A stretch of DNA of 64,000 bases, taken from the NCBI RefSeq assembly GCF_013403925.1, contig NZ_JABFDJ010000005.1:271541-335540 (forward strand). The letters are read 5' to 3'. The translations under genes were made by a program, and so were the position numbers. The notes beneath the pieces were generated by a model. It was given only the letters and a program-made list of their open reading frames with translations. It was not told where the DNA came from and did not search any database. This DNA is from Winogradskyella wichelsiae (lineage in GTDB: Bacteria; Bacteroidota; Bacteroidia; Flavobacteriales; Flavobacteriaceae). This document shows positions 51,824-60,388 of this stretch, piece by piece (positions within the stretch are counted from its first letter, which is position 1; each line of letters starts with the position of its first letter).

Positions 51824-52451
51824 TCATTTCGAAAAGTAAATAATGTTTAATCCCGAATTGCTTTCCCCATTTTTCAATTTCAGCGCCTGCAGTTCCAACA
51901 TCACACCAAGACAATAAACCATCTTCTCTTTCGTAAGGTAAAATATAAGCTAACAGATAAAACGACTTGTTATAGCTTATTTCTAAATTGCTTTCATCTA
52001 CTAAATTTCTTAGACTATAGTTTTCATAATCCATAGCATCATAGTTTTTAGTGACACTAAATCTTGGGAATTTAAAGGTCATTTTTAGTTGATTGTCATC
52101 TGTATGTTTAGAAATCACTTTCATTTTTAAAACCGTATCACTTAACGTTTCAAATTGTTTAACACCAATACTTCTGCTATCCATAACATTGGTGTCAGAT
52201 ACAATTTTACCATCCCAAATTTCCTTTACCGTAAATTTGTAACTTTTTCCTATAAGGTCTTCTCCTGAAAATTTCAATTTCATATAATCAATACCTTCAA
52301 AACTTAAAAGATCGCTTACCTCTTCAATATCTGATGCATATTCAGTTGTCATTTTTAAATCTGAATCCGTTTTAGAATCAGCTTCTTTTTGTTGTGCTAG
52401 TAATCCGCTGAAACAATTTAATGCAGCAGCCATAATTAGAATTCTCTTCAT
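51813..52451 (-). CDS. Secreted hypothetical protein of the sigma-factor operon
   Basis: A 212-residue protein with a signal peptide (MKRILIMAAALNCFSGLLAQ). The rest is a beta-rich domain that I do not recognise, with FSGEDLIGKSYKFTVKEIWD and LKMTFKFPRFSVTKNYD. It lies 3 bases after the preceding gene in the minus-strand run of sigma factor, anti-sigma factor and two secreted proteins, so it is likely co-regulated. Its final codons lie in a 94-bp repeat. Confidence 0.7.
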   Translation of the reverse strand: MKRILIMAAALNCFSGLLAQQKEADSKTDSDLKMTTEYASDIEEVSDLLSFEGIDYMKLKFSGEDLIGKSYKFTVKEIWDGKIVSDTNVMDSRSIGVKQFETLSDTVLKMKVISKHTDDNQLKMTFKFPRFSVTKNYDAMDYENYSLRNLVDESNLEISYNKSFYLLAYILPYEREDGLLSWCDVGTAGAEIEKWGKQFGIKHYLLFEMKFE

Positions 52452-52454
52452 AAA

Positions 52455-53630
52455 TTAATTGTCTGTTTTTTTGAATGAATCGTCGTAAGAATAGATAATA
52501 CCATGAATAATATCGAAGAAAATTTCACCTGAAAACTCACCATTCCCTTGTGATTTTCGTTCCATCATATTAAACTTCTCCCCTTTCTTGGTAGGCTGCA
52601 TCTCTATGGTATACTTGTCAATAAAATTCTTAGTGTTATTCCCTATCACTTTAAAACTGTAATCTAATTTGGGATAAAAGAAATGTATCTTAGAATATTC
52701 TGAATACAGATTAAAACGCTTAAAATCTTTAGCCCAATTATAAAAATAATACTCACTATTAAAATCCGTTATAGTCACATGCTTTTGAATTTCTCCTATT
52801 TCAAGCTTTGAGAATTCTGATGTAATTTTAGTATTTTGAACACTTCCTATTTTACCGTCTTTCACATTTTTAAATTTGTACTCACCACCTGAAATGGCAT
52901 CAGCTTCAAAATTGGCATCATCAATCCTTATATTATTAAAGGTGTTAATTAGGACTTTTGTCTTTAGTGTACCTGATTTTAATTTTAAAGAAATTTCATT
53001 TTGTGTATTATTTCTAAAATGTATGCCAGAATTTTTTCCGTTGATATTTAACTTCACATAAGGCGGGATTTTGATTACGAAAACACTGCGCATTACGTCC
53101 ATCGTTCCCTTTCTAAAATTAGTTAAACCTCCATCTTTATCAATTTTCTTAAATCTTTCATTGATATATTTCAAGCCATTATTGGTCCTAGCTACTCTGT
53201 TGTTATATCTAATAATTTTCAATAAAGAATCTTTTGATTTCCGGATTATAGAATCTTTCTTTTCACTTAGAAAATCGTCATTATAGGTAATTCCATATTC
53301 TTTTTTAAACTCATACGATTCAAATGACATTTGACTTTTACTTTTTGCTGTAAGTGTGATGTGATTCTCAAAATTTGAAACCTCAGCCGTAACATCTTTA
53401 AGTCTTTCCTGAATATCTTTTTTTGAATGTCCTTCAAATTCCATGACATAATCAAAGTGAATTTTTCCATCTGTAGATTCTTCTAGAGCGACATAAATAT
53501 TTTCAAAATTTAACACAATTGATGTATTTTTATCTACTGCAATACTTTCTTTAAGTATCCGATGACTTTGAGCATGACTTAATACCGATGTGATGAGCAA
53601 CAGTATTAAAATTTTAAATGGTTTTTTCAT
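52455..53630 (-). CDS. Secreted hypothetical protein, beta-helix-like, of the sigma-factor operon
   Basis: A 391-residue protein with a signal peptide cut near LSHAQ. It has a Lys-rich central part. Residues from about 180 on (VIKIPPYVKLNINGKNSGIH, then short strand repeats) resemble the DUF4097-like beta-helical fold of envelope proteins paired with sigma-factor systems. The start overlaps the anti-sigma gene by 17 bases, so expression is coupled. It may be an envelope sensor or a target of the sigma factor. The function is unknown. Confidence 0.7.
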   Translation of the reverse strand: MKKPFKILILLLITSVLSHAQSHRILKESIAVDKNTSIVLNFENIYVALEESTDGKIHFDYVMEFEGHSKKDIQERLKDVTAEVSNFENHITLTAKSKSQMSFESYEFKKEYGITYNDDFLSEKKDSIIRKSKDSLLKIIRYNNRVARTNNGLKYINERFKKIDKDGGLTNFRKGTMDVMRSVFVIKIPPYVKLNINGKNSGIHFRNNTQNEISLKLKSGTLKTKVLINTFNNIRIDDANFEADAISGGEYKFKNVKDGKIGSVQNTKITSEFSKLEIGEIQKHVTITDFNSEYYFYNWAKDFKRFNLYSEYSKIHFFYPKLDYSFKVIGNNTKNFIDKYTIEMQPTKKGEKFNMMERKSQGNGEFSGEIFFDIIHGIIYSYDDSFKKTDN

Positions 53631-54135
53631 TATGTTCGTTTGTTTGATTTAATATTTTAATGTGATTTTGTATGTCTTTTAAAATTTGAAGTCGCGTTTG
53701 AAGATTTTCAACGAGTGCTTCAATAACTAAAATGTTATTAGCATCGTCTTTAAACTGAACAGAAATAGCTTTGTAATCGGTATCTAAATCTTTCAGTTTT
53801 TTTCTGAAGCGTTCTACCAAAACGGCGTCATCTGCGATAGCTATAAAACTTTGCCATTCGGTTTCAATATCTTTAAGATAAGCTGCTTCAACAGCTTCTA
53901 CTTGCGCTATAATTGGTGATTCTTTATTTAATTCTGGTTTTGCTTCCTTTTGCATCACATTAAAGCCAATCGTTACTGCAATAATTAAAATGGCTGTTGC
54001 ACTTAACCATGCATAAGGACTTCGTTTTGGTTCGGATTGCTTTTTGAGTCTTTCTCTAAATTCTGTTCTATGGTTTTCCGGAAGCGTTTTTAAATCGTCT
54101 TCCTCGTTAAATAGGCTTCTAATATCTTGCTTCAT
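53614..54135 (-). CDS. Probable membrane-bound anti-sigma factor
   Basis: A 173-residue protein with a cytoplasmic N-terminus (MKQDIRSLFNEEDDLKTLPE), one membrane segment (LSATAILIIAVTIGFNVM, about 44-61) and a periplasmic coiled-coil-like C-terminus. It lacks the HxxxCxxC zinc motif, so it is not of the ZAS type. Its start overlaps the sigma-factor stop by 17 bases. That layout, and the matching N-terminal helical pattern, make an anti-sigma role likely. Confidence 0.75.
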   Translation of the reverse strand: MKQDIRSLFNEEDDLKTLPENHRTEFRERLKKQSEPKRSPYAWLSATAILIIAVTIGFNVMQKEAKPELNKESPIIAQVEAVEAAYLKDIETEWQSFIAIADDAVLVERFRKKLKDLDTDYKAISVQFKDDANNILVIEALVENLQTRLQILKDIQNHIKILNQTNEHNEKTI

Positions 54136-54664
54136 TATACTTTTGTTTTAAAAGGTCTTGTAATTTTAATTTCCCACGTCTTAGATGTGTTCGAGATGTT
54201 TTTACAGGGATTTCTAATATGTCTGAAATTTCTTCGTGATCGTAGCCTTCCAACAAATAGAGCTTCACGACTATTTTATGTTTTTCATTAAGTTCGTTAA
54301 CGGCTAACAGAATTTCTTCCTTCGTAATACTGCTATCAAAATGCCAATCGTCTTCGTTTATAATCTGTAATTCGGTAACCTCTACAGCACTAAACTCTAA
54401 CTTATTTTTCTTTAAAACATCTAAACATTGATTGATGATAATTCGTTTTAACCAAACACCAAACGTAGCTTCTGCCTGATATTTTTCAATATTTGTAAAG
54501 GCTTTTAAAAACCCTTCTTGCATGGCATCCTTTGCATCTTCTTCATCATTGAGATAACGACAAGCAATGGTAAACATCGCTTGCGCATAGGTATCATAAA
54601 CTTGCATTTGTGCAACTTCATTTCTTTTTTTACAAAGCTTAATAAGTTGAGTGTCTTTGTGCAT
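54119..54664 (-). CDS. ECF-type RNA polymerase sigma factor
   Basis: A 181-residue sigma-70 family ECF protein. Region 2 holds YLNDEEDAKDAMQEGFLKAFTN (-10 recognition). Region 4 is HEEISDILEIPVKTSRTHLRRGKLKLQDLL (-35 recognition). It would direct RNA polymerase to envelope-stress or surface genes when released from the membrane-bound anti-sigma factor encoded next to it. It leads the four-gene minus-strand operon and probably drives its own promoter. Its sequence is of the Bacteroidota RpoE-like kind. Confidence 0.93.
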   Translation of the reverse strand: MHKDTQLIKLCKKRNEVAQMQVYDTYAQAMFTIACRYLNDEEDAKDAMQEGFLKAFTNIEKYQAEATFGVWLKRIIINQCLDVLKKNKLEFSAVEVTELQIINEDDWHFDSSITKEEILLAVNELNEKHKIVVKLYLLEGYDHEEISDILEIPVKTSRTHLRRGKLKLQDLLKQKYNEARY

Positions 54665-54751
54665 TGGGTTGGTTAGCTATTCTATAATTAAAAACGATGG
54701 AATTTGGAAAGAGTTTCAAAATAGGATAAAAAAGATTGATTTTAATTGAAT

Positions 54752-56110
54752 ATGCCTAATTTTAACCTGAATTTCAATCTACCCAATATAAAGATGAGCG
54801 ACGATTACAAGAAACCTGCGTTTAAAAAATTATTAGATCGATTACAAGAAGAAAGCTGGCAATTAGAATTGCTGATTTCTGGTTTTGCTATTTTTGGATT
54901 ATTCTCAGCCTATCCTGCTTTAGAACTAAAAATGGCCTATCACCAGTCTCAAAACGATAATAATCTGTTTTTTACGCTGATTTTAATTCTTGCACTTTCT
55001 GCATGTTCCATATTAATTTTCAACTTACTTCTCCACGTACTTTTACGAGGCTTATGGATTGGTGCCTTAGGATTACGGTATGTTTCTGGCGACATTGAAT
55101 ACGACACCTTAAATTACACCAAACGATTTAGCAACTATCTAAAAATAAAAGTAGGCTCTTTTGATAGGTATATTGCAAGATTAGAAGACTACTGTAGCAT
55201 CATTTTCGCAATCACGTTTTTACTCATCTTTTATTTACTCGCTCTTGTTCTAATCATTGGGTCAATTGCTACAATAGTTTCTGTATTTTTAAATGGTCAT
55301 ACCTTTCGTGATTTTTCTACGTACGTTGGCATTATCCTTTTAGCATTTGTAGTTATTGGTATGCTACTAACTTTTATCGACTTTATTACTCTCGGTTATT
55401 TAAAAAAGAAAAAATGGCTTAGCAAAGTCTATTTTCCTTTTTACTGGGTTTTTAGCATTATCACACTTTCCTTTTTATACCGACCATTAATTTATAATTT
55501 TTTAGACAATAAATTTGGAAAACGCCTGAGTCTCTTTTTAGTTCCTATTTATATTTTATTGATATGGATGACTTCTTTATATTACAATCAATCTAACTAT
55601 TTTAATTTTATTGAGGACTCGAGTAATAATATTTCTAATTCTTTAAATTACGAAGATATGTTAGTTGAGGAATCTGATTTTATAAAAAACATTGCTATCA
55701 ATAGTAAAGTTATAAGCGATCCGTACGTCAAAGTATTTATAGCTTTTGATAAATATATAGAGGATGAAATTTACCTCTTCAACCCAAGTTTAAAAGTTGA
55801 TGAAGATGCTAGAGGTATTACATCAGAAATCAGCACAATCAATTATGACTCCAATACTAATGCATTAAAAAACGACTATTTAGCTACATTCAATTCACTT
55901 TATTCTGTTGAAATTGATTCCACATTATATAAAACCGAATTTTTACTCGGTAGAACTATAAAAAAACAAAACGGGTTTGAAACTTATATAGGTATTAAAA
56001 ACATAGAAGAAGGTAAACACATGCTTTATGTAAAACGAAGAGAACTAAAAGAATCGGATACCATATCTAAAATTGAAGCTTCTATACCATTTTGGTATTA
56101 TCCAAATTAG
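54752..56110 (+). CDS. Multi-pass membrane protein of unknown function
   Basis: The ATG at 54752 (MPNFNLNFNLPNIKM) is chosen over a TTG at 54746. The 452-residue protein has about six membrane segments between 40 and 275 (LELLISGFAIFGLFSAY, TLILILALSACSILIF, IIFAITFLLIFYLLALVLII and more) and a long polar C-terminal domain of 170 residues. Family not recognised. It is divergent from the sigma operon, and its C-terminal part may be periplasmic. Confidence 0.72.
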   Translation: MPNFNLNFNLPNIKMSDDYKKPAFKKLLDRLQEESWQLELLISGFAIFGLFSAYPALELKMAYHQSQNDNNLFFTLILILALSACSILIFNLLLHVLLRGLWIGALGLRYVSGDIEYDTLNYTKRFSNYLKIKVGSFDRYIARLEDYCSIIFAITFLLIFYLLALVLIIGSIATIVSVFLNGHTFRDFSTYVGIILLAFVVIGMLLTFIDFITLGYLKKKKWLSKVYFPFYWVFSIITLSFLYRPLIYNFLDNKFGKRLSLFLVPIYILLIWMTSLYYNQSNYFNFIEDSSNNISNSLNYEDMLVEESDFIKNIAINSKVISDPYVKVFIAFDKYIEDEIYLFNPSLKVDEDARGITSEISTINYDSNTNALKNDYLATFNSLYSVEIDSTLYKTEFLLGRTIKKQNGFETYIGIKNIEEGKHMLYVKRRELKESDTISKIEASIPFWYYPN

Positions 56111-56154
56111 CATACAGTCTAAATAATGTATCTTTAAAATCTATACACTTAACC

Positions 56155-57132
56155 ATGCATAAAATTTTATTTATTTTCTTGTTTATTAGTCAAATTACAT
56201 TTTCACAAACAACTATTAAAGACAATATCACATCTTACCCTGTCAGTTACGCCACCATTTCTTTTGGCAATGGTAATGGTCTTTTTGCCGATGATCAGGG
56301 GAAATTTATTTTTACACAAAAATTATATCCAGATATCGACTCTCTTTTTATATCCGCACTTGGGTTTAAAGATTTAAATATAGCAACCAAAGATTTACCT
56401 TCTCTATTATTAATGCAGCCACAAGCGCATCAACTAGATGCCGTTATGATTGACAATAAAATAAATCGAAAATTTAAAGAAGAAAAATTAAAACCTTATT
56501 TAGACGACGATTATTATAAATGTTGGTTACCAACGATAGAGTCTGAGATTGCTGTGTTTTTTCCAAAAACGACTTCTAAAGATCAAAAACTTTCAGAAGT
56601 ATTATTCCCTATAGCATTAGAATCTAAAGATTGGAATAAGCGACATAAATCTAATAGTGAAAAGAAAAAGTTCTCTACTTTATTTAAAGTGAAATTTTAC
56701 GATAATGATAATGGAAAACCTGGTAAGGTTTTAACTTACGAAACGACTGTATTTAGAGCAACGGAAAAAGATGGAGATTTTCATGTATTAAATGTTGATG
56801 ATTATGATATACTTATTCCTGAAAATGGTTTTTTTGTGTCATTACAAGTTTTAGGCTACACAAATAAGGATGGCAAATTACTTCCCAATAAAAAATATAA
56901 AGAAATCATTTCTAAATCTGAAGGTGTTATAAAAATACCAACCAACTTTAGACCATTGCTACCCTTTACAGATAAAATTGAAACAAAGAACACTTTTGTA
57001 AAACGCGTGTTTATTAGCGGAAATAATTGGGTGAAATTTGATAAAGGAAATCAATTTACGTCTAGTTTATTAGATAAAAATCTATTTAACTATGGCATTG
57101 GTTTAACCTATAAAACGTATAAAGATGAATGA
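56155..57132 (+). CDS. Secreted CarboxypepD_reg-like domain protein
   Basis: The ATG at 56155 gives a signal peptide (MHKILFIFLFISQITFSQ); an earlier ATG at 56092 lies inside the preceding gene and adds no family sequence. The 325-residue protein has a CarboxypepD_reg-like sandwich (about 20-95, YPVSYATISFGNGNGLFADD) and a larger C-terminal domain of unknown type with VKFYDNDNGKPGKVL. The end overlaps the DoxX gene by 8 bases. It may act at the cell surface. Function unknown. Confidence 0.68.
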   Translation: MHKILFIFLFISQITFSQTTIKDNITSYPVSYATISFGNGNGLFADDQGKFIFTQKLYPDIDSLFISALGFKDLNIATKDLPSLLLMQPQAHQLDAVMIDNKINRKFKEEKLKPYLDDDYYKCWLPTIESEIAVFFPKTTSKDQKLSEVLFPIALESKDWNKRHKSNSEKKKFSTLFKVKFYDNDNGKPGKVLTYETTVFRATEKDGDFHVLNVDDYDILIPENGFFVSLQVLGYTNKDGKLLPNKKYKEIISKSEGVIKIPTNFRPLLPFTDKIETKNTFVKRVFISGNNWVKFDKGNQFTSSLLDKNLFNYGIGLTYKTYKDE

Positions 57133-57481
57133 ACCTATAGGACTATACATCATGGCTGTTCTGTATTTTATTGCAGGAATAATGCATTTTATAAAGCCAA
57201 AAACCTACATGCGTATTATGCCAAATTACTTACCTAATCACCAAGCTTTGGTTTACTTAAGTGGTTTGGCAGAAATTATTTTAGGAATTGGCTTGTGTAT
57301 ACCAATGCTTAAAAATCTTTCAATTTATGGTATTATAGCCATGTTAGCCGTATTTCTATTGGTACATTTCTATATGCTTTCTAGTGAAAAAGCAGCTGCA
57401 GGGGTCCCTAAATGGGTTTTAATTTTACGCATACCACTACAATTTGGATTGATGTATTGGGCTTGGATTTATTTAAACTAA
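57125..57481 (+). CDS. DoxX-like family membrane protein
   Basis: A 118-residue membrane protein with four segments (LYIMAVLYFIAGIMHFI, ALVYLSGLAEIILGIGLCIP, IYGIIAMLAVFLLVHFYML and LRIPLQFGLMYWAWIYL). This is the DoxX/DUF417-type four-helix fold with FIKPKTYMRIMP. The family includes quinone-related oxidoreductase subunits and many uncharacterised proteins. It overlaps the upstream gene and lies 7 bases before the MFS gene, forming a small operon. Confidence 0.8.
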   Translation: MNEPIGLYIMAVLYFIAGIMHFIKPKTYMRIMPNYLPNHQALVYLSGLAEIILGIGLCIPMLKNLSIYGIIAMLAVFLLVHFYMLSSEKAAAGVPKWVLILRIPLQFGLMYWAWIYLN

Positions 57482-57488
57482 TCTTATT

Positions 57489-58664
57489 TTGAAAACTAAA
57501 ACAAATTCTAGTAAATGGATTTTACCCATAATTATTTTTTCTCAATTTTGTTGTACTTCTCTTTGGTTTGCCGGGAATTCTATTATTGATGATTTAGTTT
57601 TATTTTTTAATTTAAGTACGGAATCACTCGGGTATATTAGTTCATCTGTCCAATTTGGTTTTATAATAGGAACTTTCACTTTTGCGATTCTTACACTAAG
57701 CGATCGCTTTTCACCATCAAAAGTATTTTTCATTTGTGCAGTTTTTGGAGCTATTTTTAATTTAGGAATACTCTATTCTAACAATACAATATCTACATTA
57801 CTTTTTTTTAGATTTTTAACTGGGTTTAGTTTAGCAGGAATTTATCCTGTAGGAATGAAAATTGCAGCAGATCATTTTGAAAAAGGATTAGGTAAATCTC
57901 TTAGTTTTTTAATTGCGGCCTTAGTATTAGGGACTGCTTTCCCCTATTTGATTCAATCTTTCGGATTTAATATTAAATGGGAGGCTGTAATTTTTACCAC
58001 ATCAATCTTAGCATTGATTGGAGGATTTCTTGTTTTAATTTTCGTTCCTAATGGACCTTATCAAAAACTGGCTGATAAGTTTGATGTTTCTAAAATTTTA
58101 GATGTTTTTAAAAAATCGAATTTTCGTTCAGCTGCATTCGGCTATTTTGGGCATATGTGGGAACTGTATGCCTTCTGGACGTTTGTACCTATATTATTAA
58201 TGATGCATCAAGAATTTCATAGTGTAACCTTAAATATTCCTTTATTTTCATTTATCATCATAGCCTCAGGAAGTATATCTTGTGTTTTAGGTGGTTTTAT
58301 ATCTAACAGATTCGGTGTTAAAAAAACAGCTATTTGGGCCTTAACTATTTCTGGAGTATGCTGCTTTTTGTCGCCTATTTTCTTTTTAGTTAGCGCTACA
58401 CCGCTATTTATTATTTTTCTTATAATTTGGGGAATGGCGGTAATTGCAGATTCACCTTTATTTTCTACTATGGTTGCACAAAATTGTGAAGTACAATCTA
58501 TAGGAACAGCATTAACTATTGTAAATTCTATAGGCTATAGTTTAACCATTGTAAGCATTCAATTGTTAAACTATTTAATAACGGATGACACTATTGCGCC
58601 ATATGCTTTTATTATTTTAGCAATAGGCCCCATTATAGGGCTACTTCATTTAAAGAAAACTTAA
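57489..58664 (+). CDS. MFS transporter
   Basis: A 391-residue major facilitator with about 12 membrane segments. It resembles sugar-phosphate or nitrate/drug permeases of the MFS family, with LTGFSLAGIYPVGMKIAADHF in place of the usual loop 4-5. The only start near the N-terminus is TTG at 57489; the first helix begins within 15 residues, so it must be used. The C-terminal half ends IGPIIGLLHLKKT. The substrate is unknown. It ends 1 base before the convergent dipeptidase gene. Confidence 0.88.
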   Translation: MKTKTNSSKWILPIIIFSQFCCTSLWFAGNSIIDDLVLFFNLSTESLGYISSSVQFGFIIGTFTFAILTLSDRFSPSKVFFICAVFGAIFNLGILYSNNTISTLLFFRFLTGFSLAGIYPVGMKIAADHFEKGLGKSLSFLIAALVLGTAFPYLIQSFGFNIKWEAVIFTTSILALIGGFLVLIFVPNGPYQKLADKFDVSKILDVFKKSNFRSAAFGYFGHMWELYAFWTFVPILLMMHQEFHSVTLNIPLFSFIIIASGSISCVLGGFISNRFGVKKTAIWALTISGVCCFLSPIFFLVSATPLFIIFLIIWGMAVIADSPLFSTMVAQNCEVQSIGTALTIVNSIGYSLTIVSIQLLNYLITDDTIAPYAFIILAIGPIIGLLHLKKT

Positions 58665-58665
58665 A

Positions 58666-59346
58666 TTATTTAATCTCAAAATCAAAATAAGTTTTAGGAA
58701 AAGGTTCCCAACGTAACGTAAAATGCCACCATTCTTTAGAGTAGTTTCTAAAATTATGTTTCAACATTACAGTTTGTAATAATTGACGGTTTTGTTTTTG
58801 TAAATCCGTTAAAGGTTCGTGAGCGATCCAAGATTCTTTTCCAAAATAATCAAATGGACTTCCCATATCTAAAGGTTCTCCTGTTTGCCCATCAATAATA
58901 GTTAAATCTATGGTACTGCCTCTACTGTGCCCAGATCTAGAAGCAATGTAACCAGCATTAAATAAATTTCGTTTTTTAACTTCAGGATAAAATTGAGATT
59001 TTTTAATGGTATCATTTAAATCATGAGCCCAACGGATAAAATTATTTACAGCACGTTGTGGGCGATAACCATCATAAACTTTAAGACAAAGATTTTGTTC
59101 TTGTAAATCATCTTGTACTAACTTTAATTTATCAGCCGTTGCTTTAGTTAAAATTAACCGATTCGTTTTATACCCTTCAATTGTATCTCCAACAAAATTA
59201 TTGGTCGTAAAATAACGTAATTCCACATCCAAATCAGTAATTACCGACTTTACGTACACAAATCCTTCTGGTAAAGTTTGCTTTTCTTGAAGACCAAATG
59301 AAAGAAGGCATAAACTTCCTATATATAAGAGCGTTTTATAATTCAT
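58666..59346 (-). CDS. ddpX: D-alanyl-D-alanine dipeptidase, VanX/DdpX family (M15D)
   Basis: A 226-residue M15 peptidase. The zinc ligands His140 and Asp147 lie in GHSRGSTIDLTI, and EWWHF near the end supplies Glu205 and His208. DGYRPQRAV (about 92-100) supplies the conserved Arg. It splits D-Ala-D-Ala from peptidoglycan recycling. A hydrophobic N-terminus (LLYIGSLCLLSFGL) suggests export. No van resistance genes are near, so it is a wall-recycling enzyme. It is divergent from alkB with a 32-base gap. Confidence 0.9.
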   Translation of the reverse strand: MNYKTLLYIGSLCLLSFGLQEKQTLPEGFVYVKSVITDLDVELRYFTTNNFVGDTIEGYKTNRLILTKATADKLKLVQDDLQEQNLCLKVYDGYRPQRAVNNFIRWAHDLNDTIKKSQFYPEVKKRNLFNAGYIASRSGHSRGSTIDLTIIDGQTGEPLDMGSPFDYFGKESWIAHEPLTDLQKQNRQLLQTVMLKHNFRNYSKEWWHFTLRWEPFPKTYFDFEIK

Positions 59347-59378
59347 AATGAAGTATTAATTTAGTCAAAAATAAAACT

Positions 59379-59981
59379 ATGGATCTATTTCCCGAAGAGA
59401 AACAACATTTTAAACTCCCAAATGCAGAATTAATCTATATTCCTAACTATTTCTCTAAAAAAGAATCTAATACGTTTCTTAAAAATATTAGACAAGAAAC
59501 GGAATGGCAACATGATGATATTACAATATTCGGTAAAACATATAAGCAACCAAGATTAACTGCTCTTTTTAGTGAAACTAACCTTCCATATAGCTACTCT
59601 AATATTACAATGCATCCAAACCAATTTACAGAAACACTTCTAACTATAAAAAATAAGATTGAATACATTTCTGATAATAATTTTAATACCGCTTTAATAA
59701 ATTTGTATAGAGATGGTAACGACAGTAATGGATGGCATTCTGATAACGAAAAAGAATTAGGTTTACACCCCATAATTGCATCAGTAAGTTTTGGACAACC
59801 ACGCACATTTCATTTTAAACACAACAATTTAAAAGACCAACGTTATAAACTTATTTTGAAACATGGAAGTGTATTAATTATGAAGGGAGAAATGCAAGAA
59901 CATTGGAAACATCAAATTGCCAAAACTAAAAAGAAAATTGACGAGAGAATTAATGTTACCTTTAGGACGCTAATAAGCTAA
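59379..59981 (+). CDS. alkB: AlkB-type alpha-ketoglutarate-dependent dioxygenase
   Basis: A 200-residue Fe(II)/2-oxoglutarate dioxygenase. The iron ligands are His120 and Asp122 (GWHSDNE) and His178 (WKHQIAKT); Arg190 and Arg196 in DERINVTFRTL bind 2-oxoglutarate. RTFHFKHN matches the AlkB core. It removes alkyl groups from 1-methyladenine and 3-methylcytosine in DNA or RNA. It is short, matching the ALKBH2/3-like bacterial group. No Ada gene accompanies it. Confidence 0.9.
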   Translation: MDLFPEEKQHFKLPNAELIYIPNYFSKKESNTFLKNIRQETEWQHDDITIFGKTYKQPRLTALFSETNLPYSYSNITMHPNQFTETLLTIKNKIEYISDNNFNTALINLYRDGNDSNGWHSDNEKELGLHPIIASVSFGQPRTFHFKHNNLKDQRYKLILKHGSVLIMKGEMQEHWKHQIAKTKKKIDERINVTFRTLIS

Positions 59982-60388
59982 ATCTAAATTAGAACAATAG
60001 GTTAAAACCTATTAAAAACAAAAAACCGAGATCCCTCAATCTCGGTTTTCGTTTATTTGCTTTATTTTCTGCTGGTAGATTCAGGGTCTCTAATTCGACG
60101 CAACACAAGGCAAATATTAATTAATTAATCCATTGAACTAAAACTAGATTTTAGTACGGTTCAAATATAAAATTCATTTTCAAATACCACGCTTAAAACC
60201 ATATTTAATCGATTAAATACACTTAATTTTAACATTTATCGATAAAGCTGTGTTTTTAATCGACCAAAAACACTCTTAAATTACACTTTATATTTTGTTG
60301 AATCTATTATAATTCATATAAAACAGCTATGAAAACTTATATTTTAACTTATATGGAGTAAATTTATAGGCAATTAAAATCATCTTAT
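59982..60388. other. 407-base intergenic region with terminator and possible small RNA
   Basis: After the alkB stop comes a terminator (60021-60049), then a more GC-rich block near 60070-60110 and AT-rich DNA up to the hydrolase gene. The hairpin also has a T-run on the minus strand, so a minus-strand transcript could end here. CAAATATA near 60161-60168 resembles a -7 box on that strand. No ORF over 40 codons with a proper start was found. Confidence 0.4.
60021..60049. terminator. Bidirectional terminator downstream of alkB
   Basis: AAAACCGAGAT (60022-60032) and ATCTCGGTTTT (60039-60049) form an 11-bp stem with a 6-base loop. T-runs follow on both strands, stronger on the minus strand. Confidence 0.82.

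Noticed and set aside
58666..59346. Vancomycin-resistance gene cluster
   Set aside because: The VanX-type peptidase stands alone, without VanH, VanA or a VanRS pair, which fits wall recycling.
60070..60110. tRNA-like TTCGA segment
   Set aside because: The five bases on each side of the putative T-loop do not pair and no acceptor or anticodon arm can be drawn.
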